DNA of 64,000 bases from Robertmurraya_A mangrovi. GTDB lineage: Bacteria; Bacillota; Bacilli; Bacillales; Cytobacillaceae. Each line of letters begins with the position of its first letter. The stretch's first letter is position 1. The position numbers and the translations under genes were made by a program. Under the pieces are notes generated by a model. That model was not told the origin of the DNA. It ran no database searches and saw only the letters and a program-made list of their open reading frames with translations. Below are positions 43,991 through 52,904 of this stretch, one piece after another. The stretch spans positions 434,001 through 498,000 of the forward strand of contig NZ_JAXOFX010000001.1 in NCBI RefSeq assembly GCF_034427655.1, given 5' to 3'.

Positions 43991-46087
43991 ATGGATCATT
44001 TAAAAGGAATTATAGCTGCAGAAATTAATAATGAATTAACTGAAAGAAAAATTGAAAAAGTAATTTTTAATATTGTCTTCAATCATATTAAAGATATGAT
44101 TTTTATAATGAAAGTAGAAGAGGGACCTATATTTACATACATATTTGCTAATGATACCGGTTCTAAATATGCTGGGCTCACTGCTGATTCAATAGGAAAA
44201 GGGATCGAGGAAGTTCTTCCTTACGAAAGGGCTTTTTCACTACAGAAAATCTATGAAAGTGTTTTAGTTACTAGGAAAACAAAAACTTTTTCGGACGAAA
44301 TAGAATTACCCGATGGAAGGGTTTCCTATACTGAATCGATTTTAACACCTGTTATCGATCAAAATAATCAGGTTCGTTTTGTCGTTTCGGTAACTAGAGA
44401 TGTAACGGAAACCGTAATGGAACGCAAAAGACTAATTCTAACCGAACAACGTTACCGATCGATTGTAGACCATAATTTAGATGGTGTATTTGTCGTCTCT
44501 TTAGATGGAAAAATTCTTGAAGTGAATCCAGCTGGGCAAAAATTATCAGGATATACTGAAAAACAAATGACATATAGATCTATTTATGATCTAATAGCTG
44601 ACCAAGATCATCATGATTTTAAAGAGTTATTTCAAAAAACGATAACGGGATTAGCACTAGAATCACTAGACTGTCGATTTGTACATTCCAAAGGTCATAC
44701 TCTTGCCGCTCATATTAAAACGGTTCCAATTGTTATTCACTCAGAAATTCAAGGGATATATATGATTACACGTGATATTTCCGAACAGGCTTCAAATATT
44801 GAAACCATTAAATATATGGCATTTCATGATCAACTAACAGGATTGTTTAATAGACGAGCCTTATTAAGCGACTTAGAGAATCAAATTAAATTAGGTAAGA
44901 ACAGCAATGAGACCTTTGCTTTACTATCGATCGATTTGGATCGATTTAAACATATAAATGACTCTTTAGGTCATTTAGCAGGTGACCAAATTTTAACAAA
45001 GGTAGCGGATCGTTTAAGTGAGTTAAAGTCGGATCACTTAAAGGTGTATAGACAAGGTGGAGACGAATTTATTATTTTATTACAGGGAAATAGAAATGAT
45101 GCTAGTCAGCTTTCGCAAAGTATTTTATCGAAGTTTGCCAAGTCCTTTTATTTAGATAGTAATGAATACTATATTACTCCTAGTATTGGAATAAGTCTGT
45201 ACCCGAATGATGGTAGGGATGCTGAAACTTTAATAAAAAATGCCGATGAGGCATTATTTAGGGTAAAAGAAAAAGGGAAAGCTCATTTTCAATTTTATCG
45301 TTCTGAAATGAACTCCTTAATCTCAAACCTAGTTTCACTGGAAACTAGGCTAAGAAAAGCCATTGAACGGAAGGAACTCATCCTTCATTATCAACCACAA
45401 GTGGATTTAAAAACGGGAAATATTGAAAGCTTTGAAGCTTTAATTCGCTGGGATTCAAAAGAGCTGGGCTTAATTTCTCCAGGAGATTTCATCCCATTAG
45501 CTGAAGATACAGGCTTAATTATTCCAATTGGCAATTGGGTTATTGAACAAGCTTGTAAAAAGATTAAAGAATGGGGTATTCAATTTCAAAGAGATTTTAG
45601 AATTGCCATTAATATTTCACCAAAACAGTTTCATCAGCCGAATTTAGTTAAAACGATTAAAAAGTGCATTAAAAAATATCATATAACACCATCTCTATTA
45701 GAAATTGAAATCACGGAAGGGGCCATGCAAGATACATCTGAAACCATCCCTATTTTAAAAGGCTTAAAGGAGTTAGGTGTTACGATTTCTATCGATGATT
45801 TTGGGACAGGTTATTCATCCCTAAACTACTTGAAACAGTTTCCAATTGATGTATTAAAAATCGATCAATCGTTTGTTAGTGATCTTCATATCAATGCTAA
45901 GGATGCTGCTATAACAACGACTATTATACATTTAGCTGATAGCCTAGGGTTAGAGGTAGTTGCTGAGGGAATTGAGAAAAAAGAACAGGTAGAATTTCTA
46001 TTAAAGGCCAACTGTCATAAAGGGCAAGGGTATTATTTTTCAAGACCCGTTAGTGAAAAGGAAATTAAAGAAAAGCTATTATACTAA
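43991..46087 (+). CDS. PAS-PAS-GGDEF-EAL protein, bifunctional c-di-GMP enzyme candidate
   Basis: A 698-residue cytosolic signalling protein. Two PAS domains (about 22-135 and 150-265) are followed by a GGDEF domain with intact signature GGDEF at 356-360 and an EAL domain with intact EAL at 482-484, plus DDFGTGYSSL and the downstream EGIEKKEQ. Both synthesis and hydrolysis of cyclic di-GMP are therefore possible, with the PAS domains sensing redox, light or a small molecule. It has no membrane segment. It is single, between ppk and ykuE. Confidence 0.92.
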   Translation: MDHLKGIIAAEINNELTERKIEKVIFNIVFNHIKDMIFIMKVEEGPIFTYIFANDTGSKYAGLTADSIGKGIEEVLPYERAFSLQKIYESVLVTRKTKTFSDEIELPDGRVSYTESILTPVIDQNNQVRFVVSVTRDVTETVMERKRLILTEQRYRSIVDHNLDGVFVVSLDGKILEVNPAGQKLSGYTEKQMTYRSIYDLIADQDHHDFKELFQKTITGLALESLDCRFVHSKGHTLAAHIKTVPIVIHSEIQGIYMITRDISEQASNIETIKYMAFHDQLTGLFNRRALLSDLENQIKLGKNSNETFALLSIDLDRFKHINDSLGHLAGDQILTKVADRLSELKSDHLKVYRQGGDEFIILLQGNRNDASQLSQSILSKFAKSFYLDSNEYYITPSIGISLYPNDGRDAETLIKNADEALFRVKEKGKAHFQFYRSEMNSLISNLVSLETRLRKAIERKELILHYQPQVDLKTGNIESFEALIRWDSKELGLISPGDFIPLAEDTGLIIPIGNWVIEQACKKIKEWGIQFQRDFRIAINISPKQFHQPNLVKTIKKCIKKYHITPSLLEIEITEGAMQDTSETIPILKGLKELGVTISIDDFGTGYSSLNYLKQFPIDVLKIDQSFVSDLHINAKDAAITTTIIHLADSLGLEVVAEGIEKKEQVEFLLKANCHKGQGYYFSRPVSEKEIKEKLLY

Positions 46088-46088
46088 C

Positions 46089-46119
46089 AAAAGAAGCAGC
46101 TGATGTAGCTGCTTCTTTT
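46089..46119. terminator. bidirectional terminator between the GGDEF-EAL gene and ykuE
   Basis: AAAAGAAGCAGCT pairs with AGCTGCTTCTTTT around GATGT; it overlaps the end of ykuE. Confidence 0.9.
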
Positions 46120-46990
46120 AATGTCCATTATTTAAAGTAAATACGGTCAATTCAGGTCTTGATAAAAATCGAAAGGGAAGCCTAGTGGTGCCTAATCCTC
46201 TATTTACGTATAAAGTCAAATCTTGTTTTCCCTTAATTTGATAAAACCCCTCATAATATTTCTCCGCATATGGTGGCTTTACGAGTACCCCTAGAAACGG
46301 AATTTGTATTTGTCCGCCATGGCTATGGCCACTTAATTGAAGTTGAAAACCGAAGTTTACTGCATCATCTGCTAAATCAGGAGCATGAGATAGTAGTATT
46401 TTATAAGAATTTTCAGGTATTTTCTCAGCTATCTCACGTATATTTGGTTTACCAAGCATAGCATCATCAATACCAGCAATATAAATTCTCTCGTTATCAA
46501 TTAATTTGATTTCTTCAAATGAATTAAATAAGAGTTTAAAACCAGATTGATTGATAATCGTTTTATATATGTCTGATCCGTATCCGCCATGATCGTGGTT
46601 CCCGTATACTGCGAATTTACCTAGGGGAGCTTTTAGACTACTTAAAATAGGAATAATTGATTCAGCCTGTGTGTATTTATTAGGCTCATCCATTAGATCC
46701 CCTGTAAAAAAAATGATATCAGGATTTATAGTATTAATTTTATCCACTAAGTGTATAAGATCATTTAAATCATAGTGAAAACCTAAATGAGTATCACTAA
46801 ATTGAACAATTTTTAATTGATTAAAGCTCGTGGGAATATCTTTATGAATAATATTTTCATAGCTTGTTTGCAACAGTTTAGGTTCAATTTTCTTGGCATA
46901 AAAATATCCACCAGAAGTCAATCCGATTGCTGCTAGAAATGTACCAAAAGATTTCTTTAAAAAAACGCGTCTAGAAACTTTTTTAGGCAT
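46118..46990 (-). CDS. ykuE: Tat-exported metallophosphoesterase YkuE
   Basis: A 290-residue phosphoesterase. The N-terminus KKVSRRVFLKKSFGTFLAAIGLTSGGYFY is a twin-arginine signal (RRVFLK). The metallophosphoesterase motifs FSDTHLG, FTGDLMDE, YGNHDHGGYG, LSHAPD and LSGHSHGGQ are complete. B. subtilis YkuE is a known Tat substrate that ends up at the cell wall, so export is expected here. ATG 46990 is preferred over the TTG at 47002. The natural substrate is unknown. Confidence 0.92.
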   Translation of the reverse strand: MPKKVSRRVFLKKSFGTFLAAIGLTSGGYFYAKKIEPKLLQTSYENIIHKDIPTSFNQLKIVQFSDTHLGFHYDLNDLIHLVDKINTINPDIIFFTGDLMDEPNKYTQAESIIPILSSLKAPLGKFAVYGNHDHGGYGSDIYKTIINQSGFKLLFNSFEEIKLIDNERIYIAGIDDAMLGKPNIREIAEKIPENSYKILLSHAPDLADDAVNFGFQLQLSGHSHGGQIQIPFLGVLVKPPYAEKYYEGFYQIKGKQDLTLYVNRGLGTTRLPFRFLSRPELTVFTLNNGH

Positions 46991-47252
46991 ATAAATTACC
47001 AACCTATCTAACTAATTATCTTTTTTATACTAACAAACAATAACAATAAAAAGAAGTATGAAAATTAAAAGTAATATAAAAGTAATGTTATTCTTCTAAT
47101 ATATATTTATATATTTTCATAAATTGAAGTATGACTTCTTTGACTTTTCTAGCTTAGTAGAGTAAATTATAACAAACAATAAAACAAGTAATATTTCTTT
47201 ATGGAATTTTAGATAAAATGCCATTTCCAACGAGAAGGAGATGCCCAACAGT

Positions 47253-47471
47253 ATGAGAAAGAAGCATCAAACTATGGAGTTGTTAATTTTACCATCATTG
47301 AGCGGTTTAATAAAAGTACACATATATGGTTTTCGTGAACAAAGAGAGTGGGGGCAAGTTTTTGCTGAGTTAAATGGGACAGTTGTGTCAGCAAAGGGCT
47401 ACCATCGTAAAAAGACCATTATTCGTACTTTAGCAAAGCTAAATGAATCCTTATTAAATCCTGACCATTAA
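47253..47471 (+). CDS. small conserved hypothetical protein (72 aa)
   Basis: A 72-residue protein (MRKKHQTMELLILPSLSGLIKVHIYGFREQREWGQVFAELNG...). I do not recognise its family. An AAGGAG site touches an upstream ATG at 47241 and is twelve bases from the ATG at 47253; the latter is more workable. A long hairpin terminator follows. No membrane segment is seen. Confidence 0.65.
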   Translation: MRKKHQTMELLILPSLSGLIKVHIYGFREQREWGQVFAELNGTVVSAKGYHRKKTIIRTLAKLNESLLNPDH

Positions 47472-47496
47472 TTTAAAAGATTAAGATAGGTGCCAT

Positions 47497-47548
47497 AAAC
47501 TGTAGATAAACTCGGGAAATGAAGAGTTTTTATCTACAGTTTTTTTAT
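47497..47548 (+). terminator. terminator after the 72-aa gene
   Basis: AAACTGTAGATAAA pairs with TTTATCTACAGTTT, with an inner ACTC/GAGT extension and a T run. Confidence 0.85.
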
Positions 47549-47623
47549 AGGGATTATAAACAGGCCAGTTGATTTTCCTCTTCAAATCTTTGTACAAAGT
47601 TGTACATTTAATATTTTACACTG

Positions 47624-47753
47624 AGTTGATTGGAGTGGAAGGCGCGTAGACTCCTACGGGAGGACGGGGCTGGGGTGACCCCACAGGAGCATAGCGACGA
47701 GGGGGCTCCCCGGCACGCCCGCGGAAAGCGAAGCGCCTGGAAAGGAAATCAAC
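47624..47753 (+). repeat. dispersed palindromic repeat, family B copy 2
   Basis: A GC-rich 130-bp block in AT-rich intergenic DNA between 47549 and 47891. The ends GTTGATT and AATCAAC are exact inverted repeats; inside are GGAAGGCGCG, ACTCCTACGGGAGG, GGGGTGACCCC, GAGGGGGCTCCCC and CCGCGGAAAGCGAAGCGCC. Several arms pair (GGCGC/GCGCC, GGGGT/ACCCC). It corresponds to the copy at 18624-18750 on the other strand. The element has no open frame of note; the remaining part of the gap is the fadH promoter region. Confidence 0.85.
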
Positions 47754-47854
47754 AGACAAGGTTCAGTGTGATAAACAAAATATAATAGTAATAATTTTGG
47801 GGTACCAAAAATAAATTTGTACGAAAATTCAATAAATAATGTTAAAATAGATAT

Positions 47855-47870
47855 ATGAATGACCATTCAT
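47855..47870. promoter_or_regulatory. palindromic operator candidate in front of fadH
   Basis: ATGAATG-AC-CATTCAT lies just upstream of the fadH ribosome site. It is TetR-like and shares the TGAATG/CATTCA arms of Bacillus FadR boxes, but the spacing is four bases shorter than the FadR consensus I know. Confidence 0.5.
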
Positions 47871-47891
47871 TTTTGATAGGGGGTTATTGAA

Positions 47892-48656
47892 TTGAAAGAT
47901 AAAGTTGTCATTGTAACGGGTGGATCTAGTGGAATGGGTTTGTATATGGCAAAAAGGTTTGCGCAGGAAGGAGCCAAAGTTGTCATTACGGGTAGAAGTG
48001 AAGAAAGGCTCGAGGAAGCAAAAAAACAAATACAAGTAACAGAAGGCCAAGTATTGACTGTACAAATGGATGTAAGAGAAATTGAACATGTGACGAGAAT
48101 GGTTGAAGAAACGGATAAGGCATTTGGAAGAATAGACTTTTTAGTAAATAATGCCGCTGGAAACTTCATTTGTCCCGCAGAAAAACTATCTGCAAATGGC
48201 TGGAATTCAGTTATTAATATCGTATTAAATGGTACGTTTTACTGTAGTAGTGAAGTAGGGAAGTACTGGATTGAAAAAGGCATTAGGGGCAGTATTATCA
48301 ATATGGTTGCTACATATGCTTGGAATGCTGGAGCAGGGGTTATTCATTCAGCTGCTGCTAAAGCAGGCGTTCTATCCATGACTAGAACATTGGCAGTAGA
48401 ATGGGGAAGAAAATATGGGATAAGAGTAAATGCAATAGCTCCAGGTCCAATTGAACGAACGGGTGGGGCTGACCGTCTATGGGAGTCAGAAGAGGCCGCA
48501 AAAAGAACCTTACAGAGCGTACCACTTGGTCGTTTAGGTACACCTGAAGAGATTGCCGATTTAGCTTACTTTTTATTTTCCGACAACGCAGGATATATTA
48601 ACGGAGACTGTATTACAATGGATGGAGGACAATGGTTAAATCAGCATCCATTTTAA
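47892..48656 (+). CDS. fadH: 2,4-dienoyl-CoA reductase (YkuF)
   Basis: A 254-residue SDR-type 2,4-dienoyl-CoA reductase of fatty-acid beta-oxidation, acting on polyunsaturated acyl-CoA. VTGGSSGMG binds the cofactor; VNNAAGNFICPAEKLSANGW, ATYAWNAGAGVIHSAAAKAGV and GPIERTGGADRL match B. subtilis FadH/YkuF. This subfamily also lacks the usual Tyr, using HSAAAKAG in its place. The start is TTG after AGGGGG. A terminator and a family-A repeat follow. Confidence 0.92.
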   Translation: MKDKVVIVTGGSSGMGLYMAKRFAQEGAKVVITGRSEERLEEAKKQIQVTEGQVLTVQMDVREIEHVTRMVEETDKAFGRIDFLVNNAAGNFICPAEKLSANGWNSVINIVLNGTFYCSSEVGKYWIEKGIRGSIINMVATYAWNAGAGVIHSAAAKAGVLSMTRTLAVEWGRKYGIRVNAIAPGPIERTGGADRLWESEEAAKRTLQSVPLGRLGTPEEIADLAYFLFSDNAGYINGDCITMDGGQWLNQHPF

Positions 48657-48660
48657 GAAG

Positions 48661-48690
48661 AAACGGCTGAACTTATTTCAGCCGTTTTCT
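48661..48690 (+). terminator. terminator after fadH
   Basis: AAACGGCTGAA pairs with TTCAGCCGTTT, followed by TCTCAT; the T run is short. Confidence 0.75.
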
Positions 48691-48692
48691 CA

Positions 48693-48764
48693 TAAGGTAA
48701 GAAAGTATAAGCTTTTTAAGTTAGACTACTGTCTAGCTCCAGCGGGGCGCTTGCGCTTTTCTTA
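48693..48764 (+). repeat. dispersed repeat family A copy 2 (short form)
   Basis: The copy keeps the 5' part (ATAAGGTAAGAAAGTATAAG, AGTTAGACTACTGTCTAG, CTCCAGCG) and the 3' end (GGGGCGCTTGCGCTTTTCTTA) but lacks the central hairpin. It lies between fadH and a convergent gene. Confidence 0.85.
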
Positions 48765-49643
48765 TTTATAGCTTACTGCTCTATTTTTTAGAGCCTTCCA
48801 TGAAGCAATAAATCTCTCCTTTGAAACTTTGACTTGTTTCCTACCTGAAAGTGGGTCATTTAAATAGACATTTTCCGTATCGTATCCAACCAACACGACT
48901 GCGTGAAGATCCAGGGGAGTTTTAATCCTAACCCCTTTATGAGTCCATGACTCCCATCTATCAGGAAGGCGATAATCCCCTGTAGTCCATATAACAACAG
49001 GATTCCTATTCGAGACATGGGTTAAGATTTCTTCAAAGTTTTTATTTGTTAAGTTAACCGCCCTCCCAGGGAGGTAATCATTTACTAAATCAGCAATAGG
49101 TCCATCAAAGACGGCATAACCTGCTGATTTACCTGTCATATCCCCCACAAAACCATCGGCGGGGTTCCCCCATTTTAAAATGTCCCCTTTAGACTTTAGA
49201 ATAGGGTCAGGATCTTTTTTTATTCTTTCATAAAGCTCCATTTTATCGGTTTGGACTCCAGTATACTGAAGAACCATAGCTAGACTCGTTACTTCACACC
49301 CATACCTTAGTTCTGGATTCTGTTTAATTAATGGTACATCAAGTAAAACTTTAGCTTTTTTTTCAGCATTAACTTCTTGATCTATCTCTTTTTTATCTGT
49401 AATTTTTTTATCATATACTTGTTTTTCAATATTTTTTTTAAGGTTAGTTTGTTTTTTATCTTTTGAATGAGCGTCATTTACATTTGTTACTGATTGTTTA
49501 TAAAATATTTTGTTTGAATTTTGTGTTTGAAAATGCTCACTTTCAACGGAATCCTTTTGAAAATTAGGCTCCTGAAATGTATCATAGTGACTACAACCTA
49601 ATAAGGGAAAAAGGGCGGCTACGAAACAGAGTTTATTCTTCAT
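48762..49643 (-). CDS. C39-like cysteine peptidase lipoprotein
   Basis: A 293-residue exported protein. The signal ends in a lipobox (FPLLGCSHYD, lipid-modified Cys about 17). A Lys-rich linker of about 95 residues precedes a C39_2 domain: VPLIKQNPELRYGCEVTSLAMVLQYTG holds the catalytic Cys, DLHAVVLVGYDTENVYLNDPLSG the His and following Asn/Asp. It resembles Bacillus YvpB. It acts at the outer membrane face; the substrate is unknown. ATG 49643 follows GAGGGG; the longer frame to 49724 is not supported. Confidence 0.82.
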   Translation of the reverse strand: MKNKLCFVAALFPLLGCSHYDTFQEPNFQKDSVESEHFQTQNSNKIFYKQSVTNVNDAHSKDKKQTNLKKNIEKQVYDKKITDKKEIDQEVNAEKKAKVLLDVPLIKQNPELRYGCEVTSLAMVLQYTGVQTDKMELYERIKKDPDPILKSKGDILKWGNPADGFVGDMTGKSAGYAVFDGPIADLVNDYLPGRAVNLTNKNFEEILTHVSNRNPVVIWTTGDYRLPDRWESWTHKGVRIKTPLDLHAVVLVGYDTENVYLNDPLSGRKQVKVSKERFIASWKALKNRAVSYK

Positions 49644-49837
49644 AAAACCCCTCTTTCTTAATAAGCTATTATTAGGTTCTCTTCTATCGGTAATCATTAT
49701 GATGGTATGATGTTGGCAGTACATACATTAATATATAATAAAAACAATTTTTAATTTGTCCTTATTAACTTAAGACGAATATTATTATTAAAAATTTATT
49801 CTGTGGTATAATTATTCATCTGAAAGGAGGGTTTTAC

Positions 49838-51055
49838 ATGGATGCATTGGATATACTAACAGATTTGGACAATGTTGTTCCTTTTTTTCAACCCATTTTC
49901 AGTGCTGATGAGCATCGAGTAATTGGTTATGAAATTTTAGGAAGATATAGAAAAACAGAAGGAGAATACATAAGTTTAGGCCCTTTTTTTCATGATGACT
50001 CCATTCCTGAAGAGTATCGACTCGAGGTTGATAATACAGTCCTTAGAAAGGCATTAAACCTATGTCTATCACTTGAAAAAGATGAATTGATCTTTGTAAA
50101 TAGAGATGCTGACCTTCTAATGCATGGTGATGGCGAAATCTTTCTGGAACTTCTCCAAGATTTTCAGGAGAAAGGAATTCAAATCAGTCGGATAGTACTT
50201 GAGATCTCTGAGAGAAATTATAAAGGCGACATAGGTCAACTAGATAACCTTTTAAATTATTATCGTACTTACGGTTTAAAAATCGCTATTGATAAGATGG
50301 GTAATGATAGCAGTCATTTGGACCGAATAGCTAGGCTTGAGCCGAATCTCTTAAAAATAGATCTCATGTCTATGCGTTCGAATAACAATGCCGCGGCACT
50401 TCAAGATATTTTATATTCGATATCAATGTTAGCAAGAAAGCTCGGAGCCACTCTTCTGTTTGAAAATATTGAAATGGAGTATCAACTTCAATTCGCCTGG
50501 AAAAACGGTGGTAGATATTATCAAGGATATTATTTGCAAGTTCCTCAACCTGAATTTGTTCATAGGGATGTTCAAAAAAACTACCTGAAAGATAAATTCC
50601 ATAAATTCATTGCCCATGAAAAGAAGAAACTTGAGACAGTTCATAAGCTAACGGAATCATTTCAAATTAAGCTAGTTGATTTACTGAATAAATATAAAAA
50701 GTATCTAAACTACGAAGAGCTCCTCGTATGTCTTGGGAAAGATTTAGATCATGCTGCTTTTCGCATGTATATTTGCGATGAAGATGGTTTCCAGGAATCA
50801 GCCAATATTTTTAAGTCACAAGAAGACTGGATTATTCAACCGGAATATGTAGATAAGAATTGGAGTTGGCGTTCGTATTTTCTTGAAAATATTTTTAAAA
50901 TGAGATACGAGAAAAAGGGAATACTTTCTGATTTATACAGTGACATAGAGACTGGAGAAACTATTCGTACATTTTCTTATCCTTTAAGTTCAAAGCATTA
51001 TTTATTCATTGATTTATCATATGGATTTTTGTATGAAAATGATGGTTTACTGTAA
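49838..51055 (+). CDS. ykuI: EAL-domain protein YkuI
   Basis: A 405-residue protein. An EAL domain (about 1-240) begins FFQPIFSADEHRVIGYEILGRYR, where EAL has become EIL (residues 32-34), and a C-terminal PAS/Cache-like domain follows (about 265-400). The sequence and length match B. subtilis YkuI, whose structure binds cyclic di-GMP although phosphodiesterase activity in vivo has not been clearly shown. It may be a receptor rather than an enzyme. GAAAGGAGG precedes the ATG. Confidence 0.93.
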   Translation: MDALDILTDLDNVVPFFQPIFSADEHRVIGYEILGRYRKTEGEYISLGPFFHDDSIPEEYRLEVDNTVLRKALNLCLSLEKDELIFVNRDADLLMHGDGEIFLELLQDFQEKGIQISRIVLEISERNYKGDIGQLDNLLNYYRTYGLKIAIDKMGNDSSHLDRIARLEPNLLKIDLMSMRSNNNAAALQDILYSISMLARKLGATLLFENIEMEYQLQFAWKNGGRYYQGYYLQVPQPEFVHRDVQKNYLKDKFHKFIAHEKKKLETVHKLTESFQIKLVDLLNKYKKYLNYEELLVCLGKDLDHAAFRMYICDEDGFQESANIFKSQEDWIIQPEYVDKNWSWRSYFLENIFKMRYEKKGILSDLYSDIETGETIRTFSYPLSSKHYLFIDLSYGFLYENDGLL

Positions 51056-51135
51056 ATGGAAATGGTTTTTTGTATAATTCATCTTCATTAGAAGATAGTA
51101 ATAGTATCTTACCTCCTTAAAGGAGATGAAAATCA

Positions 51136-51375
51136 ATGAGTATGTACATGACAATCTTGTTAATCATATCCATGGGAATCTTACTTTTTTCCCTAGGTTA
51201 TACATTATCCATTGCAAGAGCACAAAGAGCGGTTAAAGGAACACAAGACACCGCTATTCCTGATAAAGTAAAAGATCATGCTTATATTAGGAATCCTGTA
51301 TTTTTGACATACTTAATTTGTTTTGCCTTACTAGCCTTAATCATTACATTTGCTGCTTTAACTATACGTTGGTAA
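51136..51375 (+). CDS. small two-helix membrane protein (79 aa)
   Basis: A 79-residue protein with two hydrophobic helices (about 4-24 and 54-77) joined by a charged loop. I do not recognise the family. AAAGGAGATG lies before the ATG and a terminator directly follows the stop. Confidence 0.7.
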   Translation: MSMYMTILLIISMGILLFSLGYTLSIARAQRAVKGTQDTAIPDKVKDHAYIRNPVFLTYLICFALLALIITFAALTIRW

Positions 51376-51405
51376 AAGGTCTTGGTGATCCAAGACCTTT
51401 TTCTC
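51375..51405 (+). terminator. terminator after the 79-aa gene
   Basis: AAAGGTCTTGG pairs with CCAAGACCTTT around TGAT, followed by TTCTC. Confidence 0.85.
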
Positions 51406-51410
51406 ATTTC

Positions 51411-51654
51411 TGTAAGGGAAAGTATATGCCTCTTGAAGTTAGACTACTGTCTAGCTCCACAAGAATACGCTACGGAAGCGATACCTCGCACGAAGGAAAG
51501 TGGTCTTCTTTCCGAGGAGCGCCCAGCGACTAGTGTACTTCGCTCCTCTCCCTACGATAAGTCAACATCGAATCGCTCACGCTCTTCGTGTTTCCTTTAT
51601 CTCAGTCGAGGCGCTCTAGTCCATACGTCGCTAACCGAGGCGCTTGCGCTTTTA
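51411..51654 (+). repeat. dispersed repeat family A copy 3 (extended form)
   Basis: The copy starts with GGGAAAGTATATG and GAAGTTAGACTACTGTCTAG and ends with GAGGCGCTTGCGCTTTTA. The middle is longer (about 150 bases) and contains GCGCCCAGCGACTAGTGTAC, also found in copy 4. The following interval to 51883 holds only AT-rich promoter-like sequence (TTGATA and CATAAT spaced 16 bases, about 51811-51838). Confidence 0.82.
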
Positions 51655-51883
51655 TAATTTTAGGACTATTTATTCGTTTTCTCGCTAATAACCGAGGATA
51701 ATGTTAAATTCTTTGTCAGATGGGGTAATTTTAAGAAAGGAAAGGCTTTTTTCTGTCAGATAGGCTCACAATTTTACGAACGATTAAAGACATACGAAGG
51801 GAAGTTTGTTGATAAAATGGGAGTTACTTACATAATACTTAAAATGCAAAATTTTTAATGAAATGGAAGGGAGAGAAAAGTTC

Positions 51884-52579
51884 ATGCGACATCCACTTCT
51901 TATGATTGTATTTACTTTTGTAATCATTCTAATTTTTCCAGTTCAGTTAATGGCAGCTCCAAAACTTGAAGCCAAAGAGGATGTCATGCTGTTCTTAGAA
52001 GAAGCTTTTCATGCTCAGGTTGCTTTAAGTGAGGAAGAGAGGACATTGAAAGAGGTTAAGGGCATTTTATCTCCTTACTTTTCAAAAAATTATGAAAAAA
52101 TGTTTCTAAATGAAAACTTAGTGAAGATGAATGGTAAATATATTATTTTTGGGTCAGATTTTGCATTATACTATGTTCCTTTCTTTTCAGATGAAGCGCA
52201 GGTTGTTTTTAAAGAAAAGGAAATTTACGTATTTGAGTTCTTTCCAGCGAATGAAGAAGGACCTGTAACTTACAAGGATCATTATGAAGGCTTACTATTA
52301 ACAAAAGTAAAAGATAAATGGAAAATTACAAAGTATCTTTACGATAATATTCCTGAGGATATTTTAATGGCTGAAGATGTTAGTAATACTGAAATAGAGA
52401 ATGTAACGACCTCAGTAGAGAATCTTAATTTAACAACAATAAATTTACCGGTAATGCCTTTAACTATTTGTACAAATCCAGTTTTTACTTTTTATCAATA
52501 TGCTATGTTGCCTATAGGGGATAGTAATAATAGCATATATGCCTTTTTGAAACAAAATCAATATGCAAAAAGTTTATAG
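51884..52579 (+). CDS. exported protein of unknown function (DUF3993-like)
   Basis: A 231-residue protein with an N-terminal signal peptide (PLLMIVFTFVIILIFPVQLMAAP, cleavage near AAP). The mature part has LEEAFHAQVALSEEERTLKEVKGILSPYFSKNYEKMFL and KDHYEGLLLTKVKDKWKITKY, which I associate with Bacillus DUF3993 proteins. No catalytic motif is seen. ATG 51884 follows GGGAGAG; an in-frame ATG at 51863 is an alternative. It is probably secreted or held at the membrane face. Adding the repeat upstream, it looks like a separate transcript. Confidence 0.7.
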   Translation: MRHPLLMIVFTFVIILIFPVQLMAAPKLEAKEDVMLFLEEAFHAQVALSEEERTLKEVKGILSPYFSKNYEKMFLNENLVKMNGKYIIFGSDFALYYVPFFSDEAQVVFKEKEIYVFEFFPANEEGPVTYKDHYEGLLLTKVKDKWKITKYLYDNIPEDILMAEDVSNTEIENVTTSVENLNLTTINLPVMPLTICTNPVFTFYQYAMLPIGDSNNSIYAFLKQNQYAKSL

Positions 52580-52582
52580 AAG

Positions 52583-52618
52583 AAAAAATGACGTGTCCCT
52601 AGGACATGTCATTTTTTT
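52583..52618. terminator. terminator after the DUF3993-like gene
   Basis: AAAAAATGACGTGTCC pairs with GGACATGTCATTTTTT (one wobble) around CTA. Confidence 0.88.
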
Positions 52619-52645
52619 GTGTAATTAAATATACAAAATCATTTA

Positions 52646-52885
52646 CTAATCTTGAATACTTAATACTTCTTTTAATTTTTCAATATCAAATCCTGTAATC
52701 ACTACATCGTTGATAACAAATGTAGGAGTAGAGTAGGACCCATATTTTTCCGTTAATTCTTTTCTGGCTTTTGGATTCTTTTTAATGTCCTTTAATTGGT
52801 AGGTGAATCCATATTCAGTTAAAAAACGTTTTGAAATTTCACAAGGTGGACAGTCTGGTTGTGTGTATACCGTAATGTTATGCAA
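52646..52885 (-). CDS. glutaredoxin-like thiol protein
   Basis: A 79-residue protein of the glutaredoxin/NrdH type: VYTQPDCPPCEISKRFL carries a CPPC redox pair, and STPTFVINDVVITGFD the cis-Pro region. It reduces protein disulfides. The start is TTG after GGAGGAATAACAA. It lies 20 bases downstream of the MBL hydrolase gene, so the two are probably co-transcribed. Confidence 0.85.
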   Translation of the reverse strand: MHNITVYTQPDCPPCEISKRFLTEYGFTYQLKDIKKNPKARKELTEKYGSYSTPTFVINDVVITGFDIEKLKEVLSIQD

Positions 52886-52904
52886 TTGTTATTCCTCCAA
52901 AAAA

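Noticed and set aside
51382..51657. Open frame of 91 codons after the 79-aa membrane protein gene
   Set aside because: It starts in a terminator and covers family-A copy 3; a repeat artefact.
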